Origin: Nostoc sp. S4 | GTDB lineage: Bacteria; Cyanobacteriota; Cyanobacteriia; Cyanobacteriales; Nostocaceae | Direction: 5' to 3' | Assembly: GCA_029379225.1 (NCBI GenBank) | Contig: JAQYWR010000022.1 | Span: forward strand, 55,808 to 119,807 | DNA: 64,000 nt | In this document: positions 15,513 to 24,460 of the stretch, piece after piece | How the letters are laid out: the number at the start of each line of letters is the position of its first letter | Position numbering within the stretch: the first letter of the stretch is position 1 | Position numbers and translations under genes: made by a program | Notes under the pieces: generated by a model | The model's input: the letters and a program-made list of their open reading frames with translations, nothing else | What the model was told of the DNA's origin: nothing | The model's database searches: none

Positions 15513-15983
15513 CTATGCTTGAGTGAGAAGTTTTTGGACAATTTGCACTCCAGTGAGAGCCTGCCAAGCAAAAAGTCCCAAAAGCGTGAAATTCAGCACA
15601 ATGTGAGTTGCACGCGCCCAATTTGCTCCTTTTTGCATATAGGGAGACAAAGCCGCAGAAAATGCAATTAGAATCATCATCCCCAATCCTGCTAGCAGGT
15701 GAGGCCCGACAAATAACTTGCCATTATTGATGTAAGTGACAGCCATCGCTGCAATTGCACCTGTGACCATAAAAGCTAGGATTATAGAGCCTATTTGGTA
15801 ATGTTTGACGTTATATCTACCTTTTATCAGCTGTTTCTTTTCTTCTCCCTGAGCATTTCTGGTACGCTGTACTTGCAACCCCAAATAGGCAGCATAAATT
15901 GAGAGTGCTAGTAGCGCCCACATAATCACCGGATGAATGAAGTTCAGCCAATATTTTATTGACGGAGAAAGTTCCAGACTCAT
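15513..15983 (-). CDS. DUF4079 membrane protein
   Basis: The protein has four hydrophobic helices: WLNFIHPVIMWALLALSIYA, IGSIILAFMVTGAIAAMAV, LLAGLGMMILIAFSAAL and VLNFTLLGLFAWQALTG. The charged loop RTRNAQGEEKKQLIKGRYN follows helix 1. Histidines near helices 1, 2, 3 and 4 (FIHP, KHYQ, GPHL, ATHI) are spaced like the haem ligands of cytochrome b561-type proteins, but haem binding is only an inference. DUF4079 is a cyanobacterial and plastid family. I put the start at ATG 15983, since GAGGA lies 5 bases upstream; a TTG at 15998 would add five residues. The length is 156 aa. Confidence 0.85.
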   Translation of the reverse strand: MSLELSPSIKYWLNFIHPVIMWALLALSIYAAYLGLQVQRTRNAQGEEKKQLIKGRYNVKHYQIGSIILAFMVTGAIAAMAVTYINNGKLFVGPHLLAGLGMMILIAFSAALSPYMQKGANWARATHIVLNFTLLGLFAWQALTGVQIVQKLLTQA

Positions 15984-16190
15984 CGTGTCCTCGCCCAATT
16001 ATTAAAGAAATCTTCATAAAAATTAGCATAGCTCTATTTTCTGTAGTTGAAGTTGCCCAAATTGAAGAAGAAGTCAGAATGCAATTGATTGGGGTTGAGC
16101 AGAAAATCGAGGCAGTCGTTTGGGTATATTTTGGCTTAAGCTGAATTTTGAGGGTAGACGAATCAAACTTCCCTGTGTGGGATCTCATCG

Positions 16191-17474
16191 ATGACTGAAA
16201 ACAACGATATTTTGCTGTTGAAGGCTGCTAAAAGTGGGGATATCAAGACGCTGTGTGCGCTAATAGCTGCTGGTGCGAAAGTGGACGCGTGCGATCGCCA
16301 AGGCACTACGGCATTAATGTTTGCTGCCAATCTAGGCTACACGGAAATTGTGCGATCGCTGCTCGATGCTGGGGCAAATATCAATTTGAAAAGAAAACTC
16401 TATGGTTTGACAGCTTTGATGTTAGCAGCTAGCGCCAAACAGCTTGACATTGTGCAACTTTTAGTATCTAAAGGTGCTGATGTCAATGCCACTAATGAAG
16501 ATGGCAGCACAGCTTTAATGGCAGCAGTACTCAAAGGTCATCTGGATGTAGTAAGAGTTTTATTGGCTGGCGGTGCAAAGGTGGACATTGCTGACAAAGA
16601 TGACGATACAGCTTTGAAGCTGGCAGTTAAGCACGCACACCTAGAAGTTATAAAAGCAATCCTCCAAACTGGTGTTGATGTCAACGTCCTAGATGAAGAA
16701 GGTGAAACATCCTTGATGTTAGCGGCTGACTTGGGACATCTAGAAGTTGTCCAAGCACTGTTGGCAGGGGGTGCTGGTGTGAAGGTGAAAAATGCTGATG
16801 GTACAACTGCATTATTGGCAGCGGTAGCCGGAGGGCACAGTGCGATCGCATCTGCTTTATTAGATCGAGGTGCCGAGATTGATCTTCAAGATCGGGATGG
16901 TGAAACTGCCTTACACCTTGCCGTTGTCGAAGGCTACGTTGATATGGTGCAGGTCTTACTCAATAAGGGTGCAGATGTTCAAATTAGAAACCACCTGGGT
17001 GATACGCCATTGTTGGTAGCAGCGTTACAGGGACACAGCCAAATTGTCGAAGCACTACTGCATTTTGGAGGAAATATCAATGGTAAAAACCTCGGTGAAG
17101 TACCTTTGACGCTGGCTGCATCACAAGGGGACAGCCAAACAGTGAAAGTACTGCTAGATTATGGTGCTGATGCCAATATTCCAGCAGATGATGGCAAAAG
17201 TGCTTTGATTAAGGCAACCGAACGCCAGCACACAGAGGTGATACAAATGCTTTTAGCAAAGGGAGCAGATGTGAATTTTCAAGACTCAGCGCGGGCAACA
17301 GCATTGATGTGGGCTGGTTCGGGGGGTTATGGAGAGATTGTACAATTATTACTCCAAGCTGGAGCAGATGTAAATTTAAAAAACTGCGGCGGTTACACTG
17401 CTTTGATGATTGCAGAATTTAATGGTTATCAGGATGTGGCACGGAGTCTGCGAAAGGCTGGAGCGGAAGAATAA
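16191..17474 (+). CDS. Ankyrin-repeat protein, 13 repeats
   Basis: The 427 residues consist almost wholly of 33-residue ankyrin repeats. I count 13, each with the consensus G-x-TALxxAA-x-x-GHxxIVxxLLxxGAxV: for example GTTALMFAANLGYTEIV, GSTALMAAVLKGHLDVV, GETALHLAVVEGYVDMV, RATALMWAGSGGYGEIV. The first repeat is a capping variant (DILLLKAAKSGDIKTL) and the last (GYTALMIAEFNGYQDVA) ends the protein. There is no signal peptide or catalytic domain, so it is probably a cytoplasmic protein-binding scaffold. Partners are unknown. The start is ATG 16191. The gene stands alone, with a 1.1-kb non-coding region behind it. Confidence 0.93.
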   Translation: MTENNDILLLKAAKSGDIKTLCALIAAGAKVDACDRQGTTALMFAANLGYTEIVRSLLDAGANINLKRKLYGLTALMLAASAKQLDIVQLLVSKGADVNATNEDGSTALMAAVLKGHLDVVRVLLAGGAKVDIADKDDDTALKLAVKHAHLEVIKAILQTGVDVNVLDEEGETSLMLAADLGHLEVVQALLAGGAGVKVKNADGTTALLAAVAGGHSAIASALLDRGAEIDLQDRDGETALHLAVVEGYVDMVQVLLNKGADVQIRNHLGDTPLLVAALQGHSQIVEALLHFGGNINGKNLGEVPLTLAASQGDSQTVKVLLDYGADANIPADDGKSALIKATERQHTEVIQMLLAKGADVNFQDSARATALMWAGSGGYGEIVQLLLQAGADVNLKNCGGYTALMIAEFNGYQDVARSLRKAGAEE

Positions 17475-17790
17475 ACTGATGCACTTTTAAGTTATGTAGT
17501 TTAATCGCTCGTTGTGAACGCAACTTAGTATGAGTTCTGAGGACTAACGAGTTTATTCTCTTTTGATAAAATATTGTTACAGACATCTTGACAAACCATT
17601 AAATCAACGTTATTAACTTAAATACCAACAAGGTTTATAACGAACTCAAGTTGGAGCTAATTAATTTATTGCGTTTAGCTGAAGCGTGAAAGCTTATTCA
17701 AGCGTAGCCGCTCTCATACTCCCTATAGAGTAAGAAATAAATGTCTAGATTTGTCTAGCATTTATATAGCAGAAACTAAAGAAAGCAAAA

Positions 17791-17826
17791 ATCCGTCGCA
17801 GCTATTGTGAGCTTGCTGCAACGGAT
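17791..17826 (-). terminator. Leftward Rho-independent terminator, no gene attached
   Basis: On the minus strand ATCCGTTGCAGC pairs with GCTGCGACGGAT (one mismatch in 12) around a 12-base loop and is followed by TTTTTGCTTTC. The structure is good, but the nearest minus-strand stop codon is about 750 bases away at 18574. Confidence 0.65.
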
Positions 17827-18479
17827 GAAGGAAAAATTAAAACGCCAAGATGGAGCAGGGGAAATGCTTGCGCCACAAGGATAGAAAGTGAGCAAAAATG
17901 AAGAAGGAAATTTACCTTAATAATTTTGTACCTTTTACCTTGTACCTTTTACCCAATCTCCCCCTCGGCGTTTCCTACTGTGCTAGATGTGCAAAATATA
18001 TAGTTTTTATTTGAAAAGAAAAGTATTCTAAAGATCATTTTTGATGTATAACATCAGACCTAAAACATAAACAAGTGGTCCAAAAAGCCTGATTTGCGAG
18101 TATTCGGGCGATCGCTACGTAAAATACCATAGAAAATAAATAAAATATTAAATTTAGTATAATCACTGTACTGAATTCTCAAATCGTCAGTCATTCGATG
18201 AGTATCGAAATTTAGAGCTAGTAACTACCTAGCTTGAAAAAAGGAGTAGGGACTGGGACTTTTGGCAGCGGCGAGTTGCGCCAAATAAACAAACCTAGCA
18301 AAAGACTTTTTGCAAAATCTAGAATTGTCTGAAGTAGGTAGGCACAAATAAGCCTAATCAAGTAAAGAAAGATAAATAAGATTCAAACCCTCTTATTTTC
18401 TGCCTTCTGCCTTGTGCCAACAAGAAATTTTCTGCCCACGTACTTATACCGTAACTTTAGTAGAAGCTGCATATATTTA

Positions 18480-18527
18480 CTCCCTGGCTACGCCGTCCTT
18501 CCGATGCCCTGGGGGGACTACAGGGAG
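18480..18527. repeat. GC-rich stem-loop repeat
   Basis: CTCCCTG at 18480-18486 pairs with CAGGGAG at 18521-18527, and the sequence between (GGCTACGCCGTCCTTCCGAT and so on) is far richer in G and C than the surroundings. This form is typical of small mobile repeats dispersed in Nostoc genomes. It lies 47 bases from the end of the coiled-coil gene. Confidence 0.6.
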
Positions 18528-18573
18528 GTTTTGATTATGTGCATCTTCATACAGAATTGCTATTAGTTTTAGA

Positions 18574-20019
18574 TTATCTAATAGCAGTATAGTTAGTTTT
18601 ATAAATAGAAAGCGTTTCTTTAGCTTGTATAGAGACAGAGCTATTCTCTGGAATAGCTTCTAGTAAATTAATTGCTTGCTTCCATTTGTCTTTTGCTTGT
18701 TGGCGAATTATTAATGAATGAGGCGAATTTTGTCCAAAAAAAGTAGCTTCTCTTGCTAGCTTTTCAGCTGATTGGAAGTTGGTAACTGCTTTTTTCTCAG
18801 TTAAGATTCTTTGGCTAATAACGTTATAATTAATTCGATAATCAGCCAATTTATTTTTTGCTTGGTGATAAACTGATGTTTGAGCAGAAATGCTATTTAA
18901 CAAGTAGATTGCCCGATACCATTTAGTTTCTGCTTGTTGCCAAACTTGCAGAGAGTGTGGTGGCTTTTGAACAAGAGAAGCAGCCTGCATAGCAAGTTGT
19001 TGAGCAGATTTAAAATTAGCGATCGCTCTTTGCTCTTGAGTTATTATACTTTGTAATTGCGAGTTTTGGTCTTGCTTTTGCCAAATATAAAAACTCAGTA
19101 ATAATAAAATTGAGACTAAAATAAAAGCTGAACCTACTATTTCTTGTGTCCAAAACTTTGGTAAAATTTCTAAAGCTTTATGATTAATTAGTTTTTTATT
19201 ACTTTGCTGTTCTATCTTTTTTATGGCTTGTTCTCTTAAAGTTTCACCCTGAATAATTAAAGCAGTAATTTGTTCTTGAAAAATATCACAATCATTCAAA
19301 ATATCTGTCAATTCTTGAATTTTACCATCGCTTGAGATAATTAATTCGTGGTCATCATCTAACCACTCTAAAGTAAATCTAGATTTTCCACAAAAAGCAG
19401 AAACTCCTAATAATATATTTAATAAACTATTACTAGTTTTTATTGTATTAAAAATGTAATTTAGTTTTTGCTGTAACTCGAATAATTCTTGCTGATAATT
19501 GTTAATTTTTTCAAGTTGATGCCGCCAATTTTTAGAATTGTCAATTAAGTTAATTTTTAATTTTTCAGCAATTGCTTTAAATCTACCTGGCAAACTAACA
19601 TGTTGGCTATCATAATTAAGTTGATTGACCAACTGAACATCACTGAGAAGATCGGCAGCTAAAGCTTGCAAAAAATAACCCCATTCAATCCAATCGTCAA
19701 TTTTTTTTTGTAAATCAGTTAATGAAAGTTTAGTTTCTAAATTACCAATTTTGGCAGCTATGACTGGATTTTCTAATCCAATATTTGGAAGAAACAAACT
19801 AGTGACTGTACCATTTTGAGGAAGTGTAGCGAAGGGCGAACTTTGAAGATTGTTAAATTTTACTTCTTGAATAATTAACTTTTGAATATTCTTGAGTTGT
19901 TCATGAGCATTATCTATTGGGATAATTTGTTGCATAATTTCATGAGAATCGCCAATAGTGAGCTTCAGACTCTGAATCAATTTCGGTAGTTCACTAACAA
20001 GTAATTCTAAGTCAGCCAT
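18574..20019 (-). CDS. Coiled-coil membrane protein with two C-terminal repeats
   Basis: I do not recognise this 481-aa protein by name. Residues 1-280 are helical and coiled-coil-rich (for example LQKKIDDWIEW, INNYQQELFELQQKLNYIF). One membrane helix follows near residues 295-312 (IVGSAFILVSILLLLSFYIW). The C-terminus consists of two related units of about 70 residues, each with F-x-SAxxLAxxA, a PHSL turn, a Q-x-QAxxKWxxAIxLL helix and a final Q-A-x-x-x-L-x-x-Y-x-x-N-Y. Similar repeats occur in other cyanobacterial membrane proteins. The topology implies a cytoplasmic coiled coil and an exported repeat domain, or the reverse. The gene is AT-rich and stands alone. Confidence 0.75.
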   Translation of the reverse strand: MADLELLVSELPKLIQSLKLTIGDSHEIMQQIIPIDNAHEQLKNIQKLIIQEVKFNNLQSSPFATLPQNGTVTSLFLPNIGLENPVIAAKIGNLETKLSLTDLQKKIDDWIEWGYFLQALAADLLSDVQLVNQLNYDSQHVSLPGRFKAIAEKLKINLIDNSKNWRHQLEKINNYQQELFELQQKLNYIFNTIKTSNSLLNILLGVSAFCGKSRFTLEWLDDDHELIISSDGKIQELTDILNDCDIFQEQITALIIQGETLREQAIKKIEQQSNKKLINHKALEILPKFWTQEIVGSAFILVSILLLLSFYIWQKQDQNSQLQSIITQEQRAIANFKSAQQLAMQAASLVQKPPHSLQVWQQAETKWYRAIYLLNSISAQTSVYHQAKNKLADYRINYNVISQRILTEKKAVTNFQSAEKLAREATFFGQNSPHSLIIRQQAKDKWKQAINLLEAIPENSSVSIQAKETLSIYKTNYTAIR

Positions 20020-20227
20020 AAATACCCCTTAGGGATTTGTTGAAAATATCTGCCAAACAATTAGAATGACTGGAGTAAGAAGATAACCCCGCCTATTGCA
20101 TCTGAACATCCTAAATGAATGACAAATTCCAGTAACTATAGAATTGATAGTTCCCCAAAATCCTACTAAAGTAACAATTTCAGTTTAAAAATCGCAGACA
20201 AAGACAAAATTACCCATTCACTAATGT

Positions 20228-21625
20228 ATGAATGAAGTTGATTTAGCATTTACTCCAGCACTAGAGTTAGCGCAATTAATCCATCGTCAGGAAGTATCAC
20301 CGTTAGAGTTGGTAGAAATATATTTAGAACGGATTGGGCGGTTGAATCCCCAATTAGGAAGTTATTTTACAGTCACGGCCGAAATGGCGATCGCAGATGC
20401 CAAAGCCAAAACAGAATTACTGACAACTACCTCAGAACTACCGCCATTTTTTGGTGTGCCGATTTCGATTAAAGACCTGAATTCTGTAGTAGGTGTTACG
20501 TGTACCTATGGAAATCCAGCATTAATCAACAATATTCCTAATTATGATGATGGAGTTGTAACACGAATTAAACAAGCTGGCTTTACTATTCTCGGAAAAA
20601 CAGCCACTTCCGAATTAGGTTCATTACCTTACAGCGAACCTACGGGTTTTCCCCCAGCCAGAAATCCGTGGAATTTAGAATACACTCCTGGCGGTTCCAG
20701 TGGCGGAGCGGCGGCGGCGGTAGCAGCAGGATTGTGTGCCATCGCTCAAGGTTCTGATGGTGGCGGTTCGATTCGGGGGCCTGCGGCTTGTTGTGGTTTG
20801 GTGGGACTCAAACCATCACGGGGTAGGGTAAGTAAAGCACCCGTCGGCGAACGCCTCGCCGGAATTGCCACCAACGGGCCAATAGCTAGGACTGTGGCTG
20901 ATGCTGCTGCGCTTTTGGATACCATATCTGGCTATGTCACAGGCGATCCTTACTGGTTACCAGATCCGGAAACATCATTTCTCGCCGCCAGCCAAACAAA
21001 ACCTGGCGCTTTGCGAATAGCCTTTGACACTAGCATTTTTCCTTTGGGAGAAGCTGACGCCAACTGTCAGCAAGGTGTCCGAGAAACAGTCGAGTTGTTA
21101 GAACAACTGGGTCATCAAGTTGAACAGAAATCTCCAGATTTTAGCGGTTTGGTTGAACCATTTCAAATTGTCTGGCAAGCCGGGGTAGCGGCATCAGGAC
21201 TTCCAGTTGAAGCCTTGCAGTTGGTGAACCGCTGGCTATTTGCTCGCACAGGTTCTGTGGCTGAGTATTTGCAAGCAGTTGCCAAAATGCAAGTAGTGGC
21301 ACGGCAAATTGTAACGTTTTTCGATACTGTGGATGTACTGGTATTGCCAGTTTATTTACATTCACCCATCCGGGTTGGAGAATGGGCAAATCTGAGTCCA
21401 GAAGAGACATTCCAAAATATTATTCAATGGGTTGCCCCTTGTCCGCCTGCAAATGCAACTGGACAACCAGCGATCGCAATTCCTGTAGGATTTGATAGTA
21501 AGGGTTTACCGATCAGTGTGCAGCTAATTGGCAAGCCTGCGGCTGAAGCTACACTCATCAGCCTAGCAGCACAAATAGAAGCGGCTAAACCTTGGATTCA
21601 CCATCGTCCAGCCTTGGTAATATAA
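20228..21625 (+). CDS. Amidase-signature-family amidohydrolase
   Basis: The 465-aa protein has the amidase signature: the catalytic Lys region PISIKDLNSV near residues 80-89 and the Ser-rich core GGSSGGAAAAVAAG near 156-169, which carries the cis-Ser and nucleophilic Ser (GSDGGGSIRGPAACCG near 175-190). With Lys, Ser and Ser in place it should be active. The family includes GatA (Glu-tRNA amidotransferase subunit) and many nitrogen-compound amidases. No gatB or gatC is near and the N-terminus differs from GatA as I know it, so a stand-alone amidase is more likely. The ATG at 20228 gives MNEVDLAF; a closer ATG at 20224 is out of frame. Confidence 0.88.
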   Translation: MNEVDLAFTPALELAQLIHRQEVSPLELVEIYLERIGRLNPQLGSYFTVTAEMAIADAKAKTELLTTTSELPPFFGVPISIKDLNSVVGVTCTYGNPALINNIPNYDDGVVTRIKQAGFTILGKTATSELGSLPYSEPTGFPPARNPWNLEYTPGGSSGGAAAAVAAGLCAIAQGSDGGGSIRGPAACCGLVGLKPSRGRVSKAPVGERLAGIATNGPIARTVADAAALLDTISGYVTGDPYWLPDPETSFLAASQTKPGALRIAFDTSIFPLGEADANCQQGVRETVELLEQLGHQVEQKSPDFSGLVEPFQIVWQAGVAASGLPVEALQLVNRWLFARTGSVAEYLQAVAKMQVVARQIVTFFDTVDVLVLPVYLHSPIRVGEWANLSPEETFQNIIQWVAPCPPANATGQPAIAIPVGFDSKGLPISVQLIGKPAAEATLISLAAQIEAAKPWIHHRPALVI

Positions 21626-21684
21626 TGTCAAAATTCTCAAAATGAAAACTACATAAGCTGTTCTACATAAAAATTGCACATTGA

Positions 21685-21705
21685 CCGGAGGCGGAGCGTC
21701 TCCGG
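21685..21705 (+). repeat. Short GC-rich hairpin after the amidase gene
   Basis: CCGGAG and CTCCGG flank a 9-base loop, about 60 bases after the stop codon, followed by CTTTGCTCG and then tandem GTTGACTGTTGAGTGTTG words up to about 21755. It could help end transcription, but the tail is not T-rich, so it may simply be a dispersed repeat. Confidence 0.45.
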
Positions 21706-21765
21706 CTTTGCTCGATTAGACTGTTGACTGTTGAGTGTTGATCGTTCACCGTTAACTGATATTTT

Positions 21766-22306
21766 TTACAACGTTTTCCACTCGCGATCGAGGATAGCGT
21801 AAACAAAATTGTCGTACCATTTACCTTTAATTAACTCTTTTTCTTGCAGATAACCTTCATGACGCATACCAATTTTTTCTAGTACCTTAAATAGAAGCGA
21901 TATTTTCTGCGACACACCAAGACCAAACACGATGCATTTGTAATTCTTCAAAGCCGAACTTTAAAATGACCTCTGCTGCTTCTGTTGCATAACCTTGTCC
22001 CCAATACTCAGGGTTTAGTTCATAACCGATGTTTGCTTCTCTCAGTTTTAGGTCATTAATGCGGATACCACAATTACCAATGAGTCGATTTTCTTGTTTA
22101 AGAATAACAGCTAACTGAAACTTTGTTCGTGATAGCTCTTTTTGTTGATTAATAAACATCTTGACAAACTCGCAGACATCGTTCTGTGTACGATGCATCC
22201 AGTTGCTATAAAGCAAGTATAGAGGCTTGGATTGATAGGCAAAAACAGCCTGCGAATCTGCCTCTACAAACTCACGCGTCAGCAAGCGGTTTGTTTCTAA
22301 TTTTAT
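21766..22306 (-). pseudogene. Frameshifted GNAT acetyltransferase (RimJ-like)
   Basis: Two overlapping minus-strand frames together give one complete GNAT N-acetyltransferase of about 178 residues. The upstream part (22306-21887) has IGNCGIRI and the acetyl-CoA-binding region ELNPEYWGQGYATEAAEV. The downstream part (ending at 21766) has VLEKIGMRHEGYLQEKE and the family C-terminus. Removing one base from the three-base T run (minus strand; 21889-21891) restores ENIASIKVLEKIGM without a gap. In addition the natural first codon, ahead of KLETNRLLTREF, reads ATA at 22306-22304 instead of ATG. A start-codon change and a frameshift together point to a young pseudogene; a sequencing error could explain only the shift. 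Confidence 0.8.
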
Positions 22307-22403
22307 TTCTTTTTTATCTGTTTAGCATAGGCTATCTGTGAATTTTCACAGAGTGTATTAATTGCTGAAGCTTTATAATAGTCATCAGTCTCCAATCTCT
22401 AGT

Positions 22404-23237
22404 TCAACTTATACATTTTGCACCTTGAGGAGTAGCATCAGGATAATAGGTGATAATTGCTTTTTCTTTTCTGACAAAAACTGTAGGAAAGGATTTACCA
22501 GTTTGGCGATCGCGTACATTATAAATACACGATCCCTCATTGTTTCCTTGAAGTTTAAATATTTTGGTGGCATCTAAAAGTATTTCTTCGGCATTGCTAA
22601 GATAGCCATAGCCTTTAATGATATCTGTGACTGTAAGATTTTTTTGCTTAATCACTACACCCATTGTATAAATAACCCCAGGAATAACTTCCTCTCGCTC
22701 TTGATTATTTGGTAGGCGTCCCCCTATACCGTCATTTTGTAACTGTAAATATCTCCCATAAAAATGTAAGCCACCAATATCATTAGCGTTATAGATTTCG
22801 CCACAAAAGATATGTTCAAAACCGTGATGTTTGAACCAAATATTAGTTAAATCTTCGATAAATTGTGCTTTATTCTTACGTCCCAGACGCAGTTCACCAC
22901 CGCTGACTTGTTGAACTTTTAGTAACACATCTGGATAAAAAGATAATAATTGTTTAAAATTATTAGCACTCACTTTTGAACCAATAGGGCCACAAATTTT
23001 TAAAACAGCTCCATCAAAAGAATTTAGCTGTGGTGGTGGTGGTGTGATATCGACCTTTTGTCCTGGAGGAAAACGAACAGGAACTGGGTTATCTATGTTA
23101 TCAAAAAATGGCAGTAGCTTGGTATTTTCCTGTAGTTGTGCGTCTACTGGATTTTGCCAGTAAAAGGGGAAAAGCAGGAACAATACAAACACTTTCACCA
23201 CCTGCTTTAACCTATTGATTACAGAAATTGATTGCAT
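22404..23237 (-). CDS. Secreted EndoU-type nuclease-domain protein
   Basis: This 277-aa protein begins with a signal peptide (VFVLFLLFPFYWQNPVDA, cleavage near residue 33) and a Pro-rich linker (DITPPPPQL). Its second half resembles bacterial EndoU ribonucleases: GFEHIFCGEI with a first His, GGLHFYGRYLQ with a second His about 15 residues later, and a late AIITYYP strand where the family's third active-site residue would lie. Bacterial EndoU domains are often toxin modules, but also occur in stand-alone secreted nucleases. No immunity gene or secretion-system gene is visible nearby, which argues against a polymorphic toxin. The assignment rests on motif pattern alone. Confidence 0.65.
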   Translation of the reverse strand: MQSISVINRLKQVVKVFVLFLLFPFYWQNPVDAQLQENTKLLPFFDNIDNPVPVRFPPGQKVDITPPPPQLNSFDGAVLKICGPIGSKVSANNFKQLLSFYPDVLLKVQQVSGGELRLGRKNKAQFIEDLTNIWFKHHGFEHIFCGEIYNANDIGGLHFYGRYLQLQNDGIGGRLPNNQEREEVIPGVIYTMGVVIKQKNLTVTDIIKGYGYLSNAEEILLDATKIFKLQGNNEGSCIYNVRDRQTGKSFPTVFVRKEKAIITYYPDATPQGAKCIS

Positions 23238-23303
23238 AAATTTTAGTTTAATTACTGAGATGATAGTCCATGCTAAGTTTAATTTAATGGATAGTCTACT
23301 TGA

Positions 23304-23335
23304 TAAAAAACCCGGTTTTTTTAATAAACCGGGTT
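23304..23335 (-). terminator. Terminator of the aldo/keto reductase gene
   Basis: On the minus strand AACCCGG pairs with CCGGGTT across an AT loop and is followed by TTTTATC. It lies about 40 bases past the aldo/keto reductase stop codon and has the classic Rho-independent form. Confidence 0.85.
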
Positions 23336-23374
23336 AAGAAAGTATTTTCCAAGTATGTTTATTTGCAATATTGA

Positions 23375-24253
23375 TTAAGTTGCCCGGTCGATTTTTTGCA
23401 CTTCTTCAGCAGATAGTTTCACATTAATAGCTTTTGCTGAGTTTTCAATGCTGGAAATTTTACTAGCTCCAGGAATAGGCAAAATAGCAGGCGACTTTGA
23501 GCGCAACCACGCCAGAACAATATTATACACCGACACGCCTTTTTCTATAGCCAACTGAGCGATCGCTGGGATATCTTCTAAGTCCTGATGACGACGCTTA
23601 CCGCCAAAGGGACTCCAAGGTAAAAAGGTTAATCCTTGCTGTTCGCAATACTCTAATACGCCGTCAATTTCTGGCTGTCGTTCCCAAAGGCTGTATTGAT
23701 TCTGTACTGAGACAATATCTACCACATCCTGCGCCTGCTTAATTTGTTCAACCGAGAAGTTAGAAACTCCTACAAACCGAATCAAACCTGCTTCTACTGC
23801 TTCTTTGACTGCTGTAAGGGATTCTTCAATGGTGTAATTATTATCTGGGGAATGGTACTGCCAGACATCAATAGGTTTAACACCACCCAAAGCTTCAAAG
23901 CTGACTCTAATCGTTTGACGCAAGTGTTCTGGGTTACCATTGCGTGTCCAGTTACCATCAGGACGCATTAAACCGCCTTTAGTTGCAACAATCACTTGGC
24001 TGACATCGCCTTTGTAACTAGCAAGTGCCTTGTGAATTAGCCGCTCGTTGTGATGCTTATCTGACTCATCTTTGGAGTAAGAGTCAGCAGTGTCAATAAA
24101 AGTAATACCCACATCTAAGGCACGATGAATCACTTGGATTGATTCTGATTCCGGAGGGCGATTAGAGATTGACATTGGCATACCACCCAAACCGATCGCA
24201 CTCACAAAGATACCAGTTTTTCCTAGCTGTTTGGTTTCCATGCTTTTAGTCAT
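23375..24253 (-). CDS. Aldo/keto reductase
   Basis: The protein has 292 residues and a (beta/alpha)8 aldo/keto reductase fold. The catalytic tetrad is visible: Asp in FIDTADSY near residue 57, Tyr four residues on in DSYSKDES, Lys in IVATKGG near 91, and His in VWQYHSPD near 134. A C-terminal NADPH-binding segment (PIPGASKISSIENSA) follows. Enzymes of this kind reduce aldehydes or ketones with NADPH; the physiological substrate is not predictable. The upstream leader has a mini-ORF with a strong ribosome site (24281-24307), and a clear terminator follows the gene. The first ATG of the frame is used; a second Met lies at codon 5. Confidence 0.9.
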   Translation of the reverse strand: MTKSMETKQLGKTGIFVSAIGLGGMPMSISNRPPESESIQVIHRALDVGITFIDTADSYSKDESDKHHNERLIHKALASYKGDVSQVIVATKGGLMRPDGNWTRNGNPEHLRQTIRVSFEALGGVKPIDVWQYHSPDNNYTIEESLTAVKEAVEAGLIRFVGVSNFSVEQIKQAQDVVDIVSVQNQYSLWERQPEIDGVLEYCEQQGLTFLPWSPFGGKRRHQDLEDIPAIAQLAIEKGVSVYNIVLAWLRSKSPAILPIPGASKISSIENSAKAINVKLSAEEVQKIDRAT

Positions 24254-24280
24254 AGCTTTCTGCCCCCAATTATGAATCAG

Positions 24281-24307
24281 CTAGTCATAGATTTTGTAGC
24301 GATTCAT
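24281..24307 (-). other. Eight-codon leader ORF ahead of the aldo/keto reductase gene
   Basis: AGGGAGGA stands 6 bases before ATG 24307, a better ribosome site than that of the reductase itself. The frame reads MNRYKIYD and stops at 24281, 27 bases before the reductase ATG. It may be a leader peptide or chance; conservation in relatives is needed to tell. Confidence 0.3.
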
Positions 24308-24460
24308 TAGAAATCCTCCCTAGTACTTAGACTTGGGGATAAGTATTAGGGCGACTATGAGAAAATACTTTACTAAAGAGTTAACTATTCTATACACATC
24401 CGCCGATGAAAATTGTAGAAGAAACCCGTAAGATATTGCAGCTAAATCATCGACCGCTTA

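Larger units (their letters stand above)
17475..18573. other. 1.1-kb intergenic region without a clear gene
   Basis: No open frame with coding character is visible. The region contains a terminator-like hairpin pointing left (17791-17826), runs of CTTTTACCTTGTACCTTTTACC-type words near 17930-17960, one HIP1 site near 18110, and a GC-rich stem-loop repeat at 18480-18527. The leftward terminator lies about 750 bases past the nearest minus-strand gene, so an unannotated minus-strand RNA is possible between 17827 and 18573. Confidence 0.5.

Noticed and set aside
20228..21625. GatA, Glu-tRNA(Gln) amidotransferase subunit A
   Set aside because: The amidase signature fits, but the N-terminus and surroundings do not speak for GatA; left as a general amidase.
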